A DNA stretch of 64,000 nucleotides from Aurifilum marmelostoma (lineage: Eukaryota > Ascomycota > Sordariomycetes > Diaporthales > Cryphonectriaceae). The stretch spans positions 3,472,001-3,536,000 of the forward strand of contig JAMXSV010000003.1 in NCBI GenBank assembly GCA_027559495.1, written 5' to 3'. Within the stretch, counting starts at the first letter, position 1. Each line of letters begins with the position of its first letter. Below the pieces are notes generated by a model. The model was not told where the DNA came from and did not search any database. It was given only the letters and a program-made list of their open reading frames with translations. Shown here piece by piece: positions 59,685 to 64,000 of the stretch. Both the position numbers and the translations under genes were made by a program.

Positions 59685-60451
59685 GCTGGCAGTGTTGTTG
59701 GTGGGGAGAGAAGGGTATCGGACGGCACAGGGCGCGGGTGAGACTGGGATATAAACCCCGCTACAGTACAAAGGAGGTACTTTTGCAAGTGTAACATGAG
59801 ATATGCACTCTACGTCTCAGTTCGACTAATAAGCGAATAAGCAGTAGGGTGGGGCCAACCGGTACGGTTGGTATCCAAAAAGATATTACTAAGGAAAGAT
59901 GAGATAATTTATTTCTCTCATGCGAATATATATAATTATGATATAAAGTCATACACCGTCCTATACATTTTCTGTAGAACAGAACGAAAGATAGAGACCC
60001 CCATTTTCACTCTGGGGGGTAGCATGAATGATATTCAACTTCGAAATATAAATTTATAATATCAAGGCGCGTAAGAAAGTCACAAAACTTGAGCAGCTCT
60101 GGACAGTCCTGTTTCCAATACAGATCACGTTTCCGATAGCCACAAACATAAAACACCATTTTAATCTCATATTGTCGTGTGCAACACCACTGTTTGAGTC
60201 ACCAGAGGTTTAGGGTTTCTTCGTGGGCCTGGTCCAGAGCCATGATCAGCCGGGAGTGGTCAATTCCTGCCGGTGGGAACAAGCAAGACCGTTCAAGGTA
60301 AATCCTAAAATGTATTTCTTGTGGCTTATCATCATCCACCTCTTGACAGTTTACCTCAGCCCAACCATCATTTGGAACAGACGATCAGGGCCCGTCCCTC
60401 AAGCTTTAATCACACCTGGAGGTCCATTTCGATGCACGCCAGGACGCGCGC
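59685..60451. other. Intergenic region
   Basis: Upstream region of the ThDP-enzyme gene and 3' flank of the UstYa-type gene. AT-rich between 59820 and 60060; no gene seen. Confidence 0.5.
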
Positions 60452-61443
60452 CTACGGATTCTGCGACAGAGGCACCGCATCAGGAGGCTGATGCCATGCG
60501 TATCCATCGGGCAGCTCCACCGATCTCTCCCTCAGCCATCCCTGCAGCGCGTCCCAGTTCACGCACTTGTGGAACGTATTTCCATCCGGCGTCGGCTGCT
60601 GGTGCTGGTTGACCCAGTAGAACGGCAAGATGCCCGGGTCGAAGTTGCACATGAGGGCCTGGCGGATGAAGTCAATGCAGTGCTCGTAATGCCGCTCGTA
60701 CATCTCGGGCACGCCGTCCTTGTTGGCCTGGGTCTTTTCAAAGTAGGCAATGTGATGGTCCTGCCAGACGAAGTGTAGGCAGTGGAGCTGGTGCACGCCG
60801 AGAGCGACGCCTAGATATCCACCCCCTACTTCTGGTGGATACTGTACCGCAGTGAGGTTGTGACCGATGGCTGCAATATCTTCCGCAGTTATGCTAACGG
60901 CGCCGTCTAGGTGAAAACATGATAATTATCAGTCAACGTTGTTGCCTTGAGACGGAGGCTGTTGTCTGGCTTACATTGCATCAGGTCCTGCCAGGCCTGT
61001 TCTACCTCCGGCGTGGGCGGTCCCTTATATGGGGATTCATACCAGAGGGAGCCTTTGAACCACGTGCCGACGTATTCTTCTTGTATGGCATCATTTATGG
61101 GAGCTGTAAATGTTGGTTCAGATGCTGATGGTCTCGTCGCCAGGTGGCCATGTCTTGTGAGAGGCTTACAATACGAATGAGTTTTATCCACGCAGCCGCA
61201 GTCGCGCGACTTCCCGTTCCATATCGTTTGCAGATACGGAAGAATGATGATGTAGCAGGATATCAGAGCCCCATGAAAGATCCAATGCGCATATCTCCTC
61301 CACGGACTGCGTCGATGAGAGAGTGACCTTTGTTGCTCTTCACCCAGTAATAGTTCAGAGTCTTGGTCGCTGTCTCCCAAAGTCTCCGATATGGAGGTAA
61401 TGTGGTCGTCTGGCAAAGGAGCGTACTTTATGCTGGAGGTCAT
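60452..61443 (-). CDS. UstYa-family (DUF3328) oxidase, putative RiPP-modifying enzyme
   Basis: Two exons (61443-60975, 60906-60452) join in phase to 307 residues. A cytosolic tail of about 50 residues and one membrane helix (HGALISCYIIILPYLQTIW, about 56-74) precede the DUF3328 domain. The domain has its two diagnostic HxxHC motifs: His195-x-x-His198-Cys199 (HQLHC) and His229-x-x-His232-Cys233 (HYEHC). Other family blocks are GTWFKGSLWYESPYKGPP, GAVSITAEDIAAIGHN and HKCVNWDALQGW. UstYa-type proteins cyclise or oxidise the core residues of fungal RiPPs (ustiloxin, asperipin, phomopsin and similar) and also act on other secondary metabolites. The gene points away from the repeat-containing propeptide gene at 62413, with under 1 kb between start codons, which strongly suggests co-regulation and an enzyme-substrate relationship. 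Confidence 0.92.
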
Positions 61444-62412
61444 CTCAAACTAGGTATGGACCGACGTAGCAGTATGCACAGCTAGGGTTGATAGAAATTT
61501 GAAGATATAGTCTAGTGTCTCGAAGATTTTCACGATCGAATGGAGACGTTATCGCACAGAGGAACGTGATGGACCCCGAGAATTGAAAGCCACTGCCTGC
61601 CTATATTGAGGTTAGAAGGAGTGTCTTTCCGAAGTTGCCGAGAAGACCCCAAGGACCCGAATCCCTTTTGAGAGGAGTCCGACTGTTCTCTTGCCTTATC
61701 TACTGATGGCGCTTATAATTGAGAAAGATCAATGAGACATTCGTGACCTGATGACTGCATTGTGCGTACCGAGAAGTCGATGCTGGGCCGCAACGCGATG
61801 GAGCCCCAGTCACCGCTCCCGCCCAGTAGTCAGCAAACAATGCACTGTGATTCCAGAGTGTCGATCACCTTTGGCGTCAAAAACCACCCGAAGTAGCATC
61901 GAGATCAAACACAAGGACCTCAGTCATATCACCCCCCAAACCCCACCCGCGGAGGGAACACTTCGCATAAAGATGCCTCCATTGAGCAACCGGTGAGACT
62001 CCACAACCACATCTCTCTAGCAGCAACTTTGGGGGCCGCAGCTATGTGCTCACAATGCAAATGTCCGGCTGCAACGTGATACAAATATGGGGCGTCCTGA
62101 TGAGCGATGCTGTCATGTATCTTCAGGACAAGATGCAGATAAGCACTGTGGCATACAGGTTCATACATGCAGCATACACCCAATAGAGAGAGGCACTGAT
62201 GATGGGCTCTTACGGCCATGGAAAATGAGCCAAACAGAAGGCTTGCTATGAGCAAGTACAAATAGACAGTGATATGACATCCCCATCTCCCAGTCTCGTG
62301 CCTCTTGTCTCCGAAATCTACCAGTCAGAACAGAACAGCCATCTCTCACACCTGGGAATTAAAGTCTTCACTCCTCTATAAATCAAGAACCAAATCCAAA
62401 GGCCTCGCTAGA
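61444..62412. promoter_or_regulatory. Divergent promoter region of the RiPP locus
   Basis: 969 nt separate the start codons of the UstYa-type gene and the propeptide gene. I found no coding sequence. It should contain the regulatory sites for both; no binding motif stood out clearly. Confidence 0.5.
62377..62383 (+). promoter_or_regulatory. TATA-like element before the propeptide gene
   Basis: TATAAAT lies 36 nt upstream of the ATG at 62413. The distance is short for a core promoter, so it could equally be chance AT-rich leader sequence. Confidence 0.25.
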
Positions 62413-62777
62413 ATGAGACTCACAGTCTATCTCATCGCTGCCGCCAGTCTCGTCGTGGCCGCACCTTTTGCTCAGCCAAGTAAGCTTCCTCTGGAACGAC
62501 CCAGCACTGCGGTCTTGCCTCCAGTACATCAACAGATCTAACTATTGATGCAGAGGGCCATCAAGAAAAGAGGGATTTTGAGGGAGATCGTCTCCTACAA
62601 ATCTCAAAGGACAGCGCTGAATCTTCTTATGATGTGAAGCGGGACTTTGAAGGTGACCGCCTCCTTCAGATCTCGAAGGACAACGCCGAGTCTTCTTATG
62701 ACATGAAGCGGGACTTTGAAGGCGATCGTTTTCTACAGATCTCGAAGGACAGCGCGGAGTCATCTTACGACGTCTGA
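62413..62777 (+). CDS. Secreted repeat propeptide with Kex2 sites: candidate dikaritin-type RiPP precursor
   Basis: Two exons (62413-62479 and 62554-62777), with a GTAAGC donor and a CTAAC branch site before the acceptor, give 96 residues. Residues 1 to about 19 (MRLTVYLIAAASLVVAAPF) are a signal peptide. After a short spacer (GHQE) come three tandem units, each preceded by Lys-Arg. Each unit has 21 residues, beginning DFEGDRLLQI (DFEGDRFLQI in the third), with SKD and AESSYD conserved and ending in V, M and V. KR is the Kex2 cleavage signal, so three peptides could be released in the secretory pathway. This plan, next to a UstYa-type gene, matches precursors of ustiloxin-class RiPPs. The repeat sequence is unfamiliar to me. 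It has no Trp or Cys, unlike alpha-type mating pheromone precursors. Each unit contains one Phe and one Tyr, plausible cyclisation sites. The gene is too short and split to stand out as a long open frame. Confidence 0.88.
62568..62774 (+). repeat. Three 69-nt in-frame tandem repeats in the propeptide gene
   Basis: The units are 62568-62636, 62637-62705 and 62706-62774, each coding Lys-Arg plus 21 residues. They differ mostly at third codon positions, showing that the repeats are old and constrained at protein level. Confidence 0.92.
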
Positions 62778-64000
62778 ACAATCAGATATCAAGTCAGTGG
62801 CTTTTGACGGATAGTTATTTTTGCCCCATTGCTTCAGAATAATTCAGATTTCAACAATCTGTCTTTTTCAGGGTATTAGTTTGTGCGGCATGGATGTGTG
62901 GCGAGGCTTGACGAGCAGCTAGTTATCCGAGGGGACAAAGTAAACGACTGTCTCAATTCCAGATCCTCTTTTCACTTGTACCTGCGCTGAATTGGTGAAT
63001 CGATGTTTTCTCGCAACCGGTCACTCCGGCATATTGATGTCTGGACGTCTGAGCTCCTGGCCTCTGAGAACAACGGCTCCTCGTTCCGATAACAGAGGGT
63101 ATGGAACCACCAGCGCGCCAACTAAGACAACGTAAGCATCACAGACGACGCCCCCCTCCAATCATACTGAAGAAGTAGCCTCACATCTGTTATGTCTCGG
63201 GGTTTTTACTACATACTACCAATAGCAAGCATTTGGAATGCATGTTCCGGAGGAATCGGGCTAAATTCTGTGGCATCGGTCAGGCTATCACGTCCTGCCT
63301 GGCACGTAGGAGGTGTGGGCTCCTTGCATGTGCGCTGACAGCGTTGCCGGCTTCAGAAGGTGGGCCCTAGTACCACAATGCCGTGGGCGGGTGGTCTTTT
63401 CCGGATCCTTCGCGCGAACGGTTCTCTGGCAGGTCTGGGCACCCGAATCTGACCTGCAGGAGCGGGACCACGCTGACGTGGGGGGGGGGGGGAGGGGGGC
63501 TTGTATCTCGCATGTGAGCCCGGGCTGCGAGGTCTGATTTGTTGGAGCTAGGCATGGTGGTGTCCTTGCGAGACATGCCGCTCTCAAAGAATGGCGACTC
63601 TCATCGAGCGAGGCTTCGGACACTGATAAAAGCAAGATGCGGTGCAGTGAGACTATTGGTGGACATTCTGGACCCCAGCAATCTGTAGACAGACACCGAA
63701 AGACAGTGGGATGCTCAACGTCTCTGGGCAGCGTACCACGGTGTGTCCTTATTCCCAGGATATTGTAGACCCACATGGGAAGTTCATACGCATAGTACTT
63801 TTGCATTTTTGCCCGGATGTGATTCGAGAAGCGGGGTGGTCTCGGAAGAATAGTAATGGATTACTTGAGATTAGTGCACTCCACCTGGCAGCTGTAATAA
63901 CTAAAGGCTACCACACCCTCGCGGGCGGGAAATACACGCCTTTTGACTAGCCATTCGCATGGTGTTTCCTTTTCTTTTTCCCTTTCTATTTTTTGGCCCC
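62778..64000. other. Right-edge region without a supported gene
   Basis: No intact gene seen. A minus-strand frame at 63288-63806 is open, but its proline-rich part comes from reading a poly(G) run (13 G at 63480-63492, then A and more G), and it lacks motifs. Further genes of the RiPP locus may begin beyond the window. Confidence 0.45.

Noticed and set aside
62413..62777. Alpha-type mating pheromone precursor as an explanation for the propeptide
   Set aside because: The repeat plan is similar, but the units have no Trp or Cys and are longer than fungal alpha-pheromones, and the gene sits next to a UstYa oxidase.
62542..62781. 79-codon minus-strand repeat-containing frame
   Set aside because: It is the mirror of the propeptide repeats. 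Third-position variation of the plus strand changes residues here, so selection is on the plus strand.
63288..63806. 172-codon minus-strand frame near the right edge
   Set aside because: Its proline run is made by a poly(G) tract and the rest has no recognisable feature or signal peptide.

Overview
The window looks like nuclear DNA of a filamentous ascomycete (Pezizomycotina, most likely a Sordariomycete; this is inferred from gene families and gene structure, not tested). Genes are split by short introns of about 54-160 nt with GT..AG ends and CTAAC/CTGAC-type branch points. Coding regions are GC-rich and intergenic DNA is more AT-rich with long homopolymer runs. I rebuilt 19 protein genes by joining exons; apart from three loci, the phases close exactly over all introns.

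Layout. 1-13 kb: a DUF2235 hydrolase gene with an in-frame stop; an AAA+ ATPase gene with a frame conflict just after its intron; a membrane-anchored methyltransferase; a GPI-type surface protein; and a secreted acid-phosphatase/phosphoesterase. 13-23 kb: a Zn2Cys6 transcription factor with a polyglutamine tract and a very long serine-rich orphan protein. 23-34 kb: an ascomycete laccase carrying a one-base frameshift, a KDM4/Rph1-type JmjN-JmjC-PHD histone demethylase, and a small secreted cysteine-containing protein. 34-45 kb: gene-poor DNA with A/T homopolymers, an Asn/Gln-rich single-pass membrane protein, a DUF925 nucleotidyltransferase-like protein, and a divergent pair made of a CaiB/BaiF CoA-transferase and a RidA-family protein. 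45-55 kb: a gene-free stretch, then a secreted carboxylesterase, a multi-pass membrane protein and a GH75 chitosanase. 55-60 kb: a citrate synthase ending in the peroxisomal signal SKL and a thiamine-diphosphate enzyme.

The most interesting locus is at the right end (60.4-62.8 kb). A UstYa-type (DUF3328) oxidase with two HxxHC motifs is transcribed divergently from a 96-residue secreted pre-propeptide. That peptide has a signal sequence followed by three 21-residue repeats, each preceded by a Lys-Arg (Kex2-type) site. This is the hallmark layout of a fungal dikaritin-type RiPP locus (the ustiloxin/phomopsin/asperipin class), but I do not recognise the repeat sequence. The repeats differ at many synonymous sites and few amino-acid sites, so they are real, constrained coding sequence. 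The cluster may continue past base 64000.

Three genes (DUF2235, AAA+ ATPase, laccase) each show a single-base problem, two of them in homopolymer runs. Either the assembly has residual indel errors or these genes are decaying. The rest of the window (housekeeping, surface and secreted degradative functions) gives no sign of a bacterial or viral insertion.
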